From: Mermis nigrescens
Taxonomy: Eukaryota; Nematoda; Enoplea; Mermithida; Mermithidae
Length of the DNA: 64,000 bases
NCBI GenBank assembly: GCA_036768485.1
Contig: JAVLUZ010000143.1
Location: 1,173,633-1,237,632 of the forward strand
Direction: 5' to 3'
This document shows positions 34,715 through 46,603 of this stretch, in pieces. The notes under the pieces were generated by a model. It saw nothing but the letters and a program-made list of their open reading frames with translations, made no database searches and was not told where the DNA came from. Each line of letters opens with the position of its first letter. The stretch's first letter is position 1. A program made the position numbers and the translations under genes.

Positions 34715-35020
34715 AGAATCATAGGTGGGCGGCAATAAAGTTCTGAGTGGGTGAAAGATTTTTCCAAAGGTCAACAAGTGGCCCTAAAAATGGTGGTATG
34801 CCGAAAAACACCATTTTTCAACGTTCCTCATAAAGCACTATCCATTGGCAAAAATTGCGAAAAAACAAAAAAAAATTCAAAAATTGAATTCTGGGGGGTA
34901 TTTTGGTTTCTAGGAGGGTGTATTTTGGTTTCTGGAGGGGGTGCATACTCCCCCGAACCCCCTCCCCCACGCCCAGGCGTGGTGCATACCCTCCAAAGCC
35001 CCCACGCTCACGTGTGCTTG
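34715..35020 (-). repeat. hAT-like MITE copy, reverse orientation
   Basis: Reverse complement of the 33284-33565 type: ATAGGTGGGCGGCAATAAAG, CCTAAAAATGGTGGTATG, AAGCACTATCCATTGG, AAAATTGAATTCTGGGGG, and CCCCACGCTCACGTGTG at the end. No target duplication seen. Confidence 0.7.
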
Positions 35021-35067
35021 CCATCCTGAGTGTCCCTATGGTCTACAACAGTGTGCCGTACAGGACG

Positions 35068-35418
35068 TCAAGACATTAACACGATCAGAAGATAAGCTAA
35101 GCTACCGGGATTGCGCATATATAACATATCTATTAATATTGTATCTAATGATGAACCTACCGGCAGCGAGTCCTTATGTTTTTGGCGCGCAGATCGATTG
35201 TCTATCGGCAATGACGAACATTTCGTTGGTCGCCAAAGGTACCGGTATATTGCATAGCAGATCCCCAATATAACAACCAAGAGTGTTGTTATTGAGACAA
35301 GTGAAATGGCAAGCACCTTAAACAGAATGATTGGAAATAATGGGGGGTTGCTGGTAAACAATATAGGCTTTTGTAGAGAGTAACAAACTTTATAGGCACT
35401 TATAGGTATATCACACAA
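35068..35418 (-). CDS. Candidate exon of a single-pass membrane protein
   Basis: Open minus-strand frame of 116 codons. The middle codes for one strong membrane segment (VLAISLVSITTLLVVILGIC), followed by an aromatic/basic border (YAIYRYLWRP) and a polar, basic tail (NRSARQKHKDS). A TTTAAG precedes the segment at about 35312 and CCG-GTAGGT follows the tail near 35160, so splice sites could trim the frame to an internal exon. The layout resembles the candidate exon at 19660. No family recognised; a chance open frame is possible. Confidence 0.35.
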   Translation of the reverse strand: MCDIPISAYKVCYSLQKPILFTSNPPLFPIILFKVLAISLVSITTLLVVILGICYAIYRYLWRPTKCSSLPIDNRSARQKHKDSLPVGSSLDTILIDMLYMRNPGSLAYLLIVLMS

Positions 35419-35740
35419 ACCTCCCTAGTAGCTACTAAATTACATAAGAGGGTTAAGATTTATTTAGGTAGATGTAGTTTATATGTAGGTATACATACAC
35501 TTTTATTAATCGACGACTGAGCAGAATTCCTGTCAGTACAATTATCGTAGGTTATATTGGAATCAATGACGCTGGTAATATTGGACATCTCTGCTAATTC
35601 CAAATCAAGTGATTCTCCCTAAAAGTTTTGCAAAATGAGTTTGCTAAGCGATAGTTGTAAACCAAGAGAAACTTAAAGTTTAAACCTACCATTAAATTAT
35701 GAAAAGAATTATAAAAAATTTCAAAGTTCAACCCTTAATT
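35380..35740 (-). repeat. Fragments shared with 55915-56275, partly Helitron-like
   Basis: AACCTCCCTAGTAGCTACT and ATTTATTTAGGTAGATG strings recur at 55913-55990. GCGATAGTTGTAAACCAAG and CCATTAAATTATGAA (35640-35720) are the reverse complement of copy A at about 11690-11770. Confidence 0.6.
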
Positions 35741-35744
35741 ATGG

Positions 35745-36222
35745 GCCGTCCAGAAAACCGGATGCAAGTTTTACAAATAACTGTTCTAATATTAAATCTA
35801 AAGTCGCGTTCATAAATGCTATAAATACCTTGCATCATAGGGATGAAAATTTTTCAAAATTACGTGCTCGTCCCGACTTATCCTTTTTACAGCGTAAACG
35901 TGGCCGTGAATTGCGTGCTGAGTTACAAGTTCGTGTGAATGCAGGCGAAATTGGCCTATTTATCGATTATAAGTCCGAATGTATTAAAGCTGGTAATCGT
36001 AAGAATGCTACTAGATCCATTGATGTTTCAGGTTGAGACAGAAAGCCCCTGATCAGATGTTTATATTTAAATGCTAGAAGTTTATGTAATAAAATACCGG
36101 AATTCCAGTTATTATCAAAAACATGTATCTATGACCTATAGTCTGTTTCACATAAGTTTGTGCTTTTATGTTCACGATTCTTTGATGTTGTAAACCAGAA
36201 ATTTCTGCAATTGCGTTCAATT
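35745..36222 (+). pseudogene. CR1/jockey-type LINE fragment (ORF1 end and endonuclease start)
   Basis: The frame ending at 36036 holds a KLRARPDLSFLQRKRGRELR string and a Glu/Arg-rich helix, as at the C terminus of ORF1 proteins in such LINEs. About 50 bases later CLYLNARSLCNKIPEFQLL begins a new frame (about 36060-36120), matching the usual start of the AP endonuclease domain (LNARSL.NK). The rest is cut by the LTR at 36223. It would have bound RNA and nicked the target; now a relic. Confidence 0.65.
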
Positions 36223-37278
36223 TGTAAATACAGAGGTGCCCTATGTGTACAAAGACGACATAGGACACGTGTATTTGCCTTCGAGATTTACCTAGGTACG
36301 TAGGTACTTAAGTCTACGCTTAGTGCTGGCCCCGATCGCGCGGCTCTGATGGCTTTCGATCTTTGGACCCTTACAGACCTTACGGCTTCGATCCCCTCAG
36401 CCCTAATATTGCTGGCCGCTTTTATGTCGGGTGATCTCAGCAGCTACGCCCTAAGACCTAAGGCTACCTACCTAGTCTCGGAATTTGCCGCGGAGGTCAG
36501 TTGACCTATCTCAAGCTCAAGTTGTTATTTAACTTATTTTCAATCAGTGCCTGATCAGAAATGTTTTCGGTTCCTAATTTGTGTAGCACGCTGAACAATG
36601 AAAACAACAACAACGAGCTCTATGCTGATCAATCATCCTTAAAGATTAAATAATAATTTTGATCAATTTTTGGCTTGAGAAATAAATTATGATTTCCGAA
36701 TAAAATAAACTATCATACGAAATTTACCTATCAGTCCACTAGATGGGTGGAAATCCTCGACGTAGGGATGGTGGCCGACCTAACCCTCGGTATAACCAAA
36801 AACCACTGGGTAGGTTTTCTCTATTTTTATTCGACGCAGAATTCACGGCCTATAGCCGGACAACAAAATACGCAAAAGAAAAACGACAATGTACAGATTA
36901 TACAGTCGAACAACCGGCCAACGAAAAAACCAAAAGCCAGACTAAACTACAACGTTACGTACACTGGCCTCAAGGACCATTACAGTAAATTAAAGAAAGA
37001 TCAATTTAACGTAATACTGATAAGCTTTTATCTCAGATCGAATATTCTCGATTGCACAAGCGGTATGCATGAAACAATTACTATTATCATACACTTAACT
37101 CTATGCTACCGGACAAGTATCTAAATGTTTTTTATTATTGAAAATTTGGGGAAATAATGGGAAGACCGAAGGCATAGCCCACAGTGCACTATCATAGATA
37201 GCTACTAGTATTGGCTATGTTATGGCTATCGCGAACTGCTAAGGCAAGTTCGCCTACCGTGTAACTCTCGCAGTTACA
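36223..37278 (-). repeat. 3' LTR of copy 1 (1056 bp)
   Basis: TGTAACT at 37278 to TTTACA at 36223 on the minus strand. It is nearly identical to the LTR at 57461-58523, and more different from the LTR at 52927-53978 (compare 36743-36775 with 53450-53480). It holds the inverted AGGTCA repeat at 36494-36507. Confidence 0.92.
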
Positions 37279-37287
37279 CTCCCCCAC
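37279..37287 (-). promoter_or_regulatory. Polypurine tract of copy 1
   Basis: GTGGGGGAG on the minus strand abuts the LTR start TGTAACT. This purine run would prime plus-strand DNA synthesis. The same nine bases occupy 58532-58524 in copy B. Confidence 0.85.
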
Positions 37288-38069
37288 GTATAGAAAAAAA
37301 TTTGAAACGTAGTGGAGAATTTTTTCGGGGGTACAAACAACGCCACTAGCGTCGGCGACGCTCTATAACTCGGCTCTCTGGCGTTCGCAACGCCTCAACT
37401 CCGGCGTCCGCAACGCCTCATCCTGAGCGAACGTGAAAAACGAAAATAAAAAGAACGAAAAAAATAACAAATATCGATAACCGGTAACGGTCAACGCATG
37501 ACCTCGTTCGCACTCAGGAAAACTCTCGAGCAACACTCACAATGGCGCTAGGGATAACTATATTGTTGCCCGAGTAATGATGAACTCCGGTCTTGGACAG
37601 TTCATCCGCTGTCTCATCAGCCTCCTTCAGTCCCCGGGTAATGAGAAAAATTTTGAATTGAAAAAATTTGTAGATTGGGTATAAATTAACCCCTTGTCCG
37701 TTAAAGAGTTAAGGTACCATAATAGTAACACCGCTAATTGAGCAAAAGACAAATTAAAATACGGAATGATAAGGCAAAATTATGCTGAGCAAAAAATTAA
37801 AGACACTGACGAGTTAAAACACGAGGTAACGATAAAAACGAGAAAAATGGCAATTATGCGAGATAACGAGGAAAAATACGAGCACCGTCAAAGAAAAATT
37901 TTTACAGCAAGAGAAAAATGACGAGAGAAAAAATACACATGAAATAAACGATACACGAAGTCCTGGAATCCACATCAGGACGAAAAACGAAAAAAATTGA
38001 CAAAAAGCTGCTGGTCGAAGTCGACGCCGTCGCAGAGTTCCAAAAGTTCAGTACGTCGAACTTTGTAAA
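37288..38069 (-). other. 3' untranslated region of copy 1 with three hairpins
   Basis: Between the third ORF and the polypurine tract. Three short perfect stems follow each other: GCGTC-GGC-GACGC (37349-37361), GGCGTT-CGC-AACGCC (37380-37394) and GGCGT-CCGCA-ACGCC (37403-37417). The remainder is A-rich. No protein seen. Confidence 0.65.
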
Positions 38070-41000
38070 TTAATATCGATCGCGATAATTGGCCTTCGAG
38101 CCATACGATTTTCCGCGACGTCGTTGCCGTTGAAAATATTCCTGATCCGATTCCGGTTCGCGACGCGTATTCGAACGGTCACGATACTGATATGGCGATT
38201 GCCTACGCCCGTACATATGCTGGCGTAAGCGTCGATGTGGATCGACGGGTCGATCATCGTCCTCAAAATCGTCGTCGTCCTCGTAGTCGTCCGCGTAACG
38301 ACGCGGTATGGGTGGCGTCGGAGTAAATAATTGCTCCGGCGTAAAACCGTAAGTTCGTTCGCGAGAAGGTTCGCGTGGACGCTGTTGTTGTTGAGTAACA
38401 GGCCACGGTTTTGGCAAAAGTGGACCGGGTCGAGGTTGTGGCTGATAGCCCCCGGTGGCTGGTTGACTTTGTTCCAACGGTGATCGATACGACTGGTCCC
38501 ATTGTTGACGTTGACGGGATTGTGACCGGCCCCGATGAGTTCCGCGGTTTGACTGTGGCGGACGGCGGTATTCATAAGGCTGCTGCTGTCGCGAGCGCGA
38601 CAGATGACCAGCATCGGCCTGAGAATACGCCTCGGAACGCTCACGCGATTCCGTGAATTGCTGCTGTTGCCGCGGTTGGGTCTGCGGTCTTGTGTATTGC
38701 TGTACATGTGGTTTTACTTGTGTCTGCGGTTGTGCTTGTGATTGTGAACGGTGATGCGTTTGTGCATAGCGTTGCCGGGATGATTGCGGTTCTTGCCGCC
38801 TCGATCCTCTTTGGCCTAAACGCGCTTTTAATTTAGCTGCAACTTCAGCTTGAACGAGTCTTCTGACTCGTTGTTTTTCCAAATTCTTTAACCGACGCAA
38901 AGTGTGCTCGGATTTAGTATCGTAAAAACGATTCAATTTGGCCTTGTGTTCGTCTTCTGACATATGACGAACTTCTGAAGACTCAGCAAGAGAACCGGCG
39001 GCGCGTAACTTCGTCGCACGCCGTGGCATTTCCGTAGCCAAATTCTCACGATCGCGTTGCTCGATCGTCATGCGTGTTCTACGCATTGCAATTTGTGCTT
39101 CCAAAGAAAGATCGACTTCGGGCATATCAAGGCTCGCTGCGGATCCGCTCGGGTCCTGCGAGGATGCCTGTCGCCTTTCTCTACGAATTTTCTCTAATTC
39201 GCCTTGAATTCTGTGTTTGAGATAAAACACAGATTTTTGACGACCTCGAAAACGATCGAATTGAGCCGGAACTTCAAGCGGCGGGTCGGTTGCTAACCGA
39301 ATTTGCCGAATCATGTTGTGTAAAACATGAGGACTTTCAATTCGTGCCGTTAAGTCCGGGAATTCCGGAAAAGCCTCACGTGGCGATGGTGTGTAAGATT
39401 CACCAAGGAATGCTACGCGCAACATGCGACGTAACTGCTCCACCATGCGCCAACCTATTCCGGGATTACCGTAGGCGTACGCAAAGAAGTGGAATTTCCT
39501 ATCCAAGAATTCCAAAAGCGCTGTAGCGCGCATGACGTCTATGGAAGAAAAGATCGTCATGTGTCGATACTCCGAATCATATAATGACTGAAATTCTCGG
39601 AAAGTATCGAAAATGTCAACCATCTGACGCGCCGATATTAAAATGGGCGCTAGGTGATCTGGCGCTGGAGACATCCTGTGCGGATATAAGTCCGGACAAA
39701 TCTGATGTGCAACGCCGTCAATCACCTCGCTTGGTGCGTCAAGGTGTGGGTGTACGACCAAATACTCGAGCGGAACCTCGTACAACATCATTCCGGTTGT
39801 GATAAAGAACCGTATGCGCACGAAGTATTGGTCTGGATAAAATAATCGGTTAAACACGCTCAATTTGCTAATAAACCGAGGTGCGGGCTCACGATTGGCA
39901 TCAGCCAAAGGCTGTGCGATTGTAGACCACACTAATGGACGCGAGGGCGAGTCAGTCGAAGTCGCGTACTGCAAATGAATTGCATACACTCGATCGAAGT
40001 ACACTTGAGCAGCTTCGACCAACTGATCGTACAAACGCGATCCTGCGACCTCACCCAAATAGGAACGTAACTCGTGCAAAACGACTGGCGCGATAGTGCA
40101 CGGTGGTTCGCGCGTCAGATTTTCCATCATGGTGAAAAAATGCTGTACGTAGCGCGAGCGATTTTGTACCTCTGGCGCTTTCGTTCGCGGACATATGTTC
40201 GCGAACTAGCTTGAATGTGCGCAGGTATTGCGACTTCCATATTTGATGATTGGCTGTTGCAGTAACCTGTGGTTGAATAGTTCGCCACGGTACTAGACAC
40301 ACCCGTCATGGCCATAGAAGCCGTAAAACGAGTATCAGGTGCCAACATACCTTGTGACACGGACTGAGACGCGACTTGCGTGTATAATGCTACTTGTGGT
40401 ACTTCGTGTGCAGCTAGTGTACGTTGTGGTTGCGGCGGAAAACCAATAATCTCAGTCATGATGACATCAGGGTCAGCTTGACGCTCTGCCCCATCCGGCT
40501 GAGGAGTCGGTAAAGGTCCGAGCAAACTGATACCCAAGGGTGCTTGTTGAGCCGCCGCAAGCGATTGGGAGACAATCGGTTGCGAAACGGTAACAGCCCC
40601 TTTTCTAGCCATTGCCGCATGTGTTACACGCGGTGGCGTCACGTTAGCTTGTCTTTCCGCCTCGGCGTCAGATAACGCCATCACTAAACGTTTGGGAGAT
40701 AAATCATCATCTTCAGTGGAGATGGATGGTTCTACATCAACCATAGGCGAATTGTAGGGAATATCGGTTTGCGAAGAAAACACAGATGCTGGTGTACTCG
40801 AGCTAGTTGGTTTTGACTTAGGTTCTGTGTCAGGCGCATTGACCGGGCCCAAAACTGGGTCGGCAACGGTCTGCGAAGCCTGCACTTGTGAGTCAGGATT
40901 GTCAAACACATTAGCGTGAGCCATCGCTTCCGTTACTGAGGCAACGGTGGTGGCTGCCGCTATAGCTGCTGGCAGTTGCGGAGCTGGGGCATAAAAGTCC

Positions 41001-42225
41001 TCAGCTAAGATTAACTCTTCGCCATTCGAATCGACTTCAGCGTCAGCAGCTGTGCTGGTCGACTGCCCTTGTGGTGGCTTACTAGTCGACAACGGTATAC
41101 GCACTTTGGCTTTCGGGCCGCTAGCCCTAATGTACAACTCATCGCCTACGAATGAAACCGACATGGGTTTTCTATCGTCAGTAATGCGATTATCTTGCAT
41201 GCACCCTTCTATCAATATAAAAACATCGATAGTTATGAGGGCGTCCATCGCTAAATAATGCTGCATGTCCTGAGTTAAGGGTAAGCTCCATGCCTGTCCG
41301 AAGTTATCAGACGCGTTCGGATCAATATACATGTCAAAAAAGAATTCGGCCAAGCGCTTTAACGAGTGTGACTGCGCTTTAATGCGTAAACGACACGTAA
41401 ACGCTCTTGCCAATGGCTGAATATCAATGAAATTTGCAATGAATGGATCTTTCCAGTGCAGTTTATTACAAATTTCTGCATCCGGAATAGCCAAAATTTC
41501 CTCAAAAGTTGGCCCGTAAACATGGAAATACGCAAGTCGATCTTGCGTCGGGTCATAACAAACCATATACACATTAGGTAAGCGCTGTTTCGAGCAACTG
41601 GTGAAGCCCGAACGGAGGTTGCGGGAACTTCGCTAGATCCCAACAGAACACATGGCCGTTCGCGCTTGCAACTTGGACGTAGCGTACGAATGGGCCATGG
41701 AGGTCCTGGTAAGTGGGACATAGTTGCTGAAAACACAAGTCCCAGGTCTTATAATGCCTGCCTTTTCTGTCATTCACAAATTCGGAGTCATAGCCTAAGA
41801 ATAAAGTGCCATTTGTCATATTCGATGGCTGAATTAACGCCAAAATGGCGCCAAACTACTTCTGGTCATTGGAGACTATGACGGTGGGTAGAAGTCTGTT
41901 CTTTGGTACGCGAGGGTTACCAAAGGAAATCTACCAAGCCAATTCTCCCACCAGAGTTGTTGGTCGTTAATACGCTTTTTATGATTTGTGATTTTATGTG
42001 CTGCTTTATGCTTTATCCATTTTGCGGTAAGTGATTCTAGACCGCCAACACGACTATTATCGTTTTGGGGCAGCGGGTCTGGTACAACCAAGCCCCGCTC
42101 CAAAGCCATACTGGTCAATGCCGAACGAAACTCATCTAGGGACGCGGGATCATGCCCTCAAATTTGCATCAGCGACCAGCTGCCTCCAGCAATGCCTCCT
42201 TGCTTGGGGTACCTTGTGCAGCCAT
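38070..42225 (-). pseudogene. Third ORF of copy 1 (exonuclease-domain protein), frameshifted
   Basis: Colinear with the intact frame 63471-59320. The ATG is at 42225, directly after the same TTTTTCCTTTTGCAG. Compared with copy B, single-base losses near 42157 and 41910, an extra base near 41583, and changes near 40170-40280 split it into pieces (42118-41876, 41843-41574, 41572-40127, 40130-38070). All five DEDDy residues survive (DSE, Asp of YDPTQD, YLAMD). Several indels are in short homopolymers, so sequencing error cannot be excluded for some. Confidence 0.85.
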
Positions 42226-42660
42226 GGGTCTGCAAAAGGAAAAACATTAGATAATGGTACGGCATGTGCTGTTTTAGAACCATTTAATAAACGTACAGGC
42301 GCGCAGTCCTTAGCTTTTTGTTCCCTGCCCGGTAAATCCTCAAAACTTATGACTACTGCCGGGGCAAGAGGGCGATGTGGTAATTTTACCAACACAAAAT
42401 CGCCAGGGACATACGCGTGTTTTTCCACAATTAAATCAGAATAAGGTAGTTTAGGTTCAGGCAGAAGTCTATTCCTGTGAACGTGATGAATGATGAGAGG
42501 GTTATAGACATATGCGATTTTCGCAGTTTCAGGCGTAGGTAAATCAATAATTCGGTATGGACCAACACGCTTGGGTGATAGTTTACCGATTTCTGGTTGA
42601 ATGACTGAGGTATTATTAAGATAGACTATATCCGAGAGATTAAAATTTGTGTGCGTTACG
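42150..42660 (-). pseudogene. Integrase C-terminal module with GPY/F motif, copy 1
   Basis: On the minus strand near 42580 the frame reads KLSPKRVGPYRIIDLP, the GPY/F motif found at the C terminus of many Gypsy integrases. It continues to a HVHRNRLLPEP string and then a short beta-rich tail (YVPGDFVLVKLPH) ending at 42150. The tail overlaps the start of the third ORF in another frame. It likely aids DNA binding or target choice. Copy B has the same module at 63381-64000. Confidence 0.8.
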
Positions 42661-43660
42661 GACTTGTCATATTACGATTTTTGCTGCTTACGCGCTTGAG
42701 TTAAATTTTGAGACGCGATTTCATGCAGATCTTGTAAAGTCAGCTTTAAATCAATGACATATTTTTCCGCAACAGATGGTAAATTCGGATTTATTACGAA
42801 GTCATTTATAAGTAAGGTGTCAAGAGGAAATGCTGGTTCACGACCATAAAGCATTTCAAAAGGAGATATATTAGTCGATGATTGCGGAGTCGCGCGGTAT
42901 GCAAATAATGCGAAAGGTAGAAATTGCTCCCAATCATACTGGGATCGCGCACTCAGCTTAGACAAACAATCAATCAAGGTGCGATTATAACGTTCGACCA
43001 ACCCATCACACTGGGGGTGATATGGGGTTGTAAATATTTTCTGAACGTTTAATAGTTTGCAAACTTCCGAAATAAGGGTAGATGTAAAATTTGACCCTGA
43101 TCTGTCAAAAATTTCTTGGGAACTCCATAACGTGGTATAATTTCTCTTAGTAATAAATTTGCAATAGTTGTTGCTTTTATGTCAGAAACAGCAAAAGCTT
43201 CCACGTATTTTGTAAAATAATCCATAAAAACTACAATTTGGTCATTTCCGGAGGGAGATCGCGGCATATGCAAGCAATCGCACGCAATGAGTTCAAAGGG
43301 CGCGGATACTTCGATTGGTTGCAACGGAACGGATGTGGAATTTAATGCGACCTTACGTTGTAAGCACACATCACAATTCCGACACCACGCGATCACATCA
43401 TTTTCCATGCGCGGCCACCAATAACGCATTTGTATGGCGGGCAAGATTTTGCGCGATGAAAAATGAGCTCCGAAAATAGAGTCATGAAATTCCGTTAATA
43501 TAAAACGACGCAAAGATTTGGGTATGACTATTTGATGAACGACAGTTGGTGAACGCTTAGGTTGAAAACGACGAAAAAGTACATCGTTTACGAGAAAAAA
43601 TTCGTCACGATATTTTTTCGTTGTTAAGTCATTCAATGCGATGCGAATTTTATGCAATTC
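42660..43660 (-). pseudogene. Integrase core of copy 1
   Basis: The frame 43657-43049 holds the zinc finger (HDSIFGAHF ... CRNCDVCLQ, about 43490-43360), the first catalytic Asp (ELIACDCLHMPR, about 43280) and the second (KFLTDQG, about 43095). The frame 43001-42672 holds the catalytic Glu (MVERYNRTL, about 42995) and the FEMLYGREP string. One frame break lies between, at about 43050-43005. All D,D,E residues are present. The enzyme would insert the cDNA with a 4-bp stagger, as at the solo LTR. Confidence 0.88.
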
Positions 43661-43676
43661 GTCATCTGCACGTTGC

Positions 43677-44084
43677 TCAGCGAGTAAACGCTGCAGGTGT
43701 TAGCATTTCAGCTTTTTCGGCATCGGTAAGTAACAAGCGTTCACGAAATGTAGGTGGTTTAGAATTAGTAGGATCGGTTTGCGCAGTAGGATTATTATTT
43801 TGCGCATTTGGATGATTAATTGGTGCAGTAGGCGCATTATTGCGCGATCGGTCAGGTGGAGCCGATTCATCATCTGACTCAGAATCTTCCGATTCTAAAT
43901 TTGCGATGTTAACGACATTTTTGCGCTCTACTTTATATTTGCGTTCTGCATGATCATATTTAGGATGTCGTGAAAGAAGATCAGCTGCGCAGTTATATGC
44001 ACCAGGAACGTAAACAATATCATATTCGTATTCCTGTAATTTGAGACTCCCAACGGCGTAATCGACTCGATGGGTCTTTAACAT
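43677..44084 (-). pseudogene. RNase H end and acidic/proline-rich linker, copy 1
   Basis: Starts with the end of RNase H (VDYAVGSLKLQEYEYDIVYVPG, about 44060-44000; YVPGAYNCAADLLSR is the usual closing motif) and runs into a low-complexity acidic and Asn/Pro-rich linker before integrase. Separated from the RT frame by a one-base shift near 44060. Confidence 0.75.
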
Positions 44085-45245
44085 TTACTAGCCAGGTTAA
44101 CGCTTGATGATCAGTTTCGACAATAAATTTTTTACCGTAAAGATAATGTCGATAATGCTTGATGGCCCACACTACCGCTAACGCTTCTTTTTCCGAAGTA
44201 GCATAGTTACATTCGGCAGAATTTAGCACGCGACTAGCGTAGCTAAGAATAAAACGATTTTTGGATGGTAAATGTTTTTGTATCAAAATAGCACCTAACG
44301 CATAATTACTTGCGTCAGTTGTTAAAATAAATTGGTGCTCATCATCGAATTTTGGTAATTGCAAAATAGGTGGGGACGTAAATGCTTTCTTCAGAAGCTC
44401 AAAGGCGGTTTGGTGTTCAGCCTTCCAGCAAAATTCGACATCTTTACGAAGAAGATGGAATAGCGGTTTAGCGATTTTAGCGAGATCTTTAACGAATTTC
44501 TTAAACCATTGGACTAAGCCAAGGAATTTCTGCAAGGATTTAACGGTTTTTGGTACGGGAAACGAGATTAAATCTGCAACTTTTGACATGTCAGGAGCGA
44601 TGCCCATTGCACTTATACTGTGGCCAAGAAATTTTACCTCTGCATGCGCAAGATGGCATTTATCAGGCTTTACACGTAAGTTTGCCTTTTTAAGAGCAAT
44701 GAAGACATTTTCAAGATCTTTTAAATGTTCTTCGAAAGTACGTGAAAAAATAATTATGTCATCGATGTAAACGAGACAAGATTTCCAATTTAGACCTGCG
44801 AGCACAAGCTCCATTAGTCTTTGAAAATCTGCGGGCGCATTTTTAAACCAAAAGGTAAAACTTCAAATTCGTAATGACCAACAGGACATATAAATGCTGT
44901 TTTTTCGCGAGATTTATTATCGAGTGGAATTTGCCAGTATCCAGATTTCAAATCTAGTGTGCTAAAATATGCAGCACTGCCTAAAGTATCGAAATAATCG
45001 TCTAATTGTGGAAGAGGATAAACTTGCGTTTTAGTAACGTCATTTAACCGTCGATAATCGACGACTGGCCTAAGGGAACCGTCCTTTTTTCCAATGAGAA
45101 ATAATGGACTTGCCCATGGGCTAGTTGTAGGTCGAATAATTTTATCCGCAAGCATTTCATTTATAATTTTCTGCATAGGATTCTCTTCTAGAATGTTCAA
45201 CACGATAAGTTTTTCCAACAACGGGTGGATTATCCCCTGTGTCAA
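44020..45245 (-). pseudogene. Reverse transcriptase and RNase H, copy 1
   Basis: The frame 45245-44814 contains SPWASPLFLIGKKDGSLRP, VVDYRRLN, YPLPQLDD and LPFGLK; the frame 44814-44020 contains the catalytic VYIDDIIIF box (44775-44758), FLGLVQWFKKFV, TTDASNYALG of RNase H (about 44330) and ATSEKEALAVVWAIKHYRHY. These are the standard Ty3/Gypsy RT and RNase H motifs with intact catalytic Asp residues. A frame break at about 44815 falls within the normally conserved FGL-APQ-FQ motif. Synthesises cDNA and degrades the RNA strand. Only one or two indels prevent full reading. Confidence 0.92.
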
Positions 45246-46603
45246 TATGATGTTTCATCAAGGGGGTACGTCCGAGAGGTTCATTTTTTAATGCAAAAAT
45301 TGAGTCGTATTTTAAGCAAAGTTCACGAATTTGTTGCTGCTGTCTAGAATCAACGGCGGAGCCGTTTAGAGCTTTATTTATTGATGCAAAAAGTTCTGGT
45401 GTCCTATCATCAAAGGATGAAACATGTGACACGACTTCGGCATCAGAGGTTAAAGAACCTATTATTTCACCAGAGTCAATGCGAATTGGCGCTTTGGAGA
45501 TATTACAAACGCGAACAGGTATTAGAGGTTGTGAAGCATCGACTATAGATGGAGCAACAAAAAGTGAAGTTTTTTCCATAAAATCGGGATTTGGTTCGAA
45601 TAATGCGAAATCAAAATTGCAAGAACCGTGACTTATATAGCCAGGTGTAATTAATTCATGCCTAGGTTGTATAATAACAGGCTCAGGTAACGAAACATGC
45701 ACACACACAACACCAGAGGTAGTTGCGTTGGGTTTCGCACGAAATTGCAATTTTTCATGAGATGAGAGTAAATTGATCTTTATGCCGTTTATAAAAGCAC
45801 AGCGCTCAATAGGATTAACCCACATGAGTGCGGATTCGCAAAAATCATATCCTAAGAGCATGTCTTCCGGCAAGTGATCAATTATAGATACTGAGGTAGA
45901 GATAGATTGTTCCGCGATGGTTAAAGTCATATTTACTCTGATAACGAACTACTGCAGTGATTTCGCCTACACCATGTACGACTTGTGAAACTTGTTTAGG
46001 TGGTAAATTAAAACCAAGACGTAAGAATGCAGACGTGGTCATCATGGTGACCTGTGAACCCGTATCTATGAGAGCAGGTACGTCAACGCCATGAACCTTA
46101 ACTAGGATGGTGGGTAAGTTTGTCCCAGCATGGCTTACAATAGGAATATTAGGATCTAAAGTCTTAGATGGAGGTAGATTAATTTTCTCATAGGTTGCAA
46201 GACGACGTTGTAGACGTTCGTACTCTTCAAGAAATTCTTGCGATGCGAATAAATTAGGACGCGCGCTAGATTCTGGCCCTTTCGCAGTAACCGTGTTTAC
46301 ATCATGAGGAGATGTAAGGGTTGGCTGCGGTGGGGGCACATTCATGGCGGGTTGGTTGTCTGCAGTATATGTGACATACGGGCGATTGAAATTGTTATCG
46401 CTGCGATAATTAGAATTATAGTATGTCCCACGCTGTTCATTTGGGAATTGCACAAAAGGTGTATTTTGGCGCGGTTGATTATTATAACGATTATCGTAAC
46501 GCGAATTTTGATAATTAGCACGCGAATTTTGGTAATAATCATTACGATTTTGCCAAAAATTCGATCGTGATTGCTTTGATTCAAAGCGATTATCATTATT
46601 CAC
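45157..46603 (-). pseudogene. Protease and RT linker, copy 1
   Basis: The frame 46603-45878 begins in an Asn/Arg-rich gag-pol linker and includes the protease active site ALIDTGSQVTMM (about 46070-46045). The frame 45930-45157 carries LPEDMLLGYDF (about 45870) and a long spacer before RT, including HHIDTGDNPPV (about 45250), the conserved pre-RT motif. A frame change near 45900 separates them. It would cut Gag-Pol. Confidence 0.85.

Noticed and set aside
38411..38656. Plus-strand frames inside the third ORF (also 59670-59906, 41988-42444, 63233-63690).
   Set aside because: Antisense shadows of the third ORF and pol; no own motifs or initiation context.
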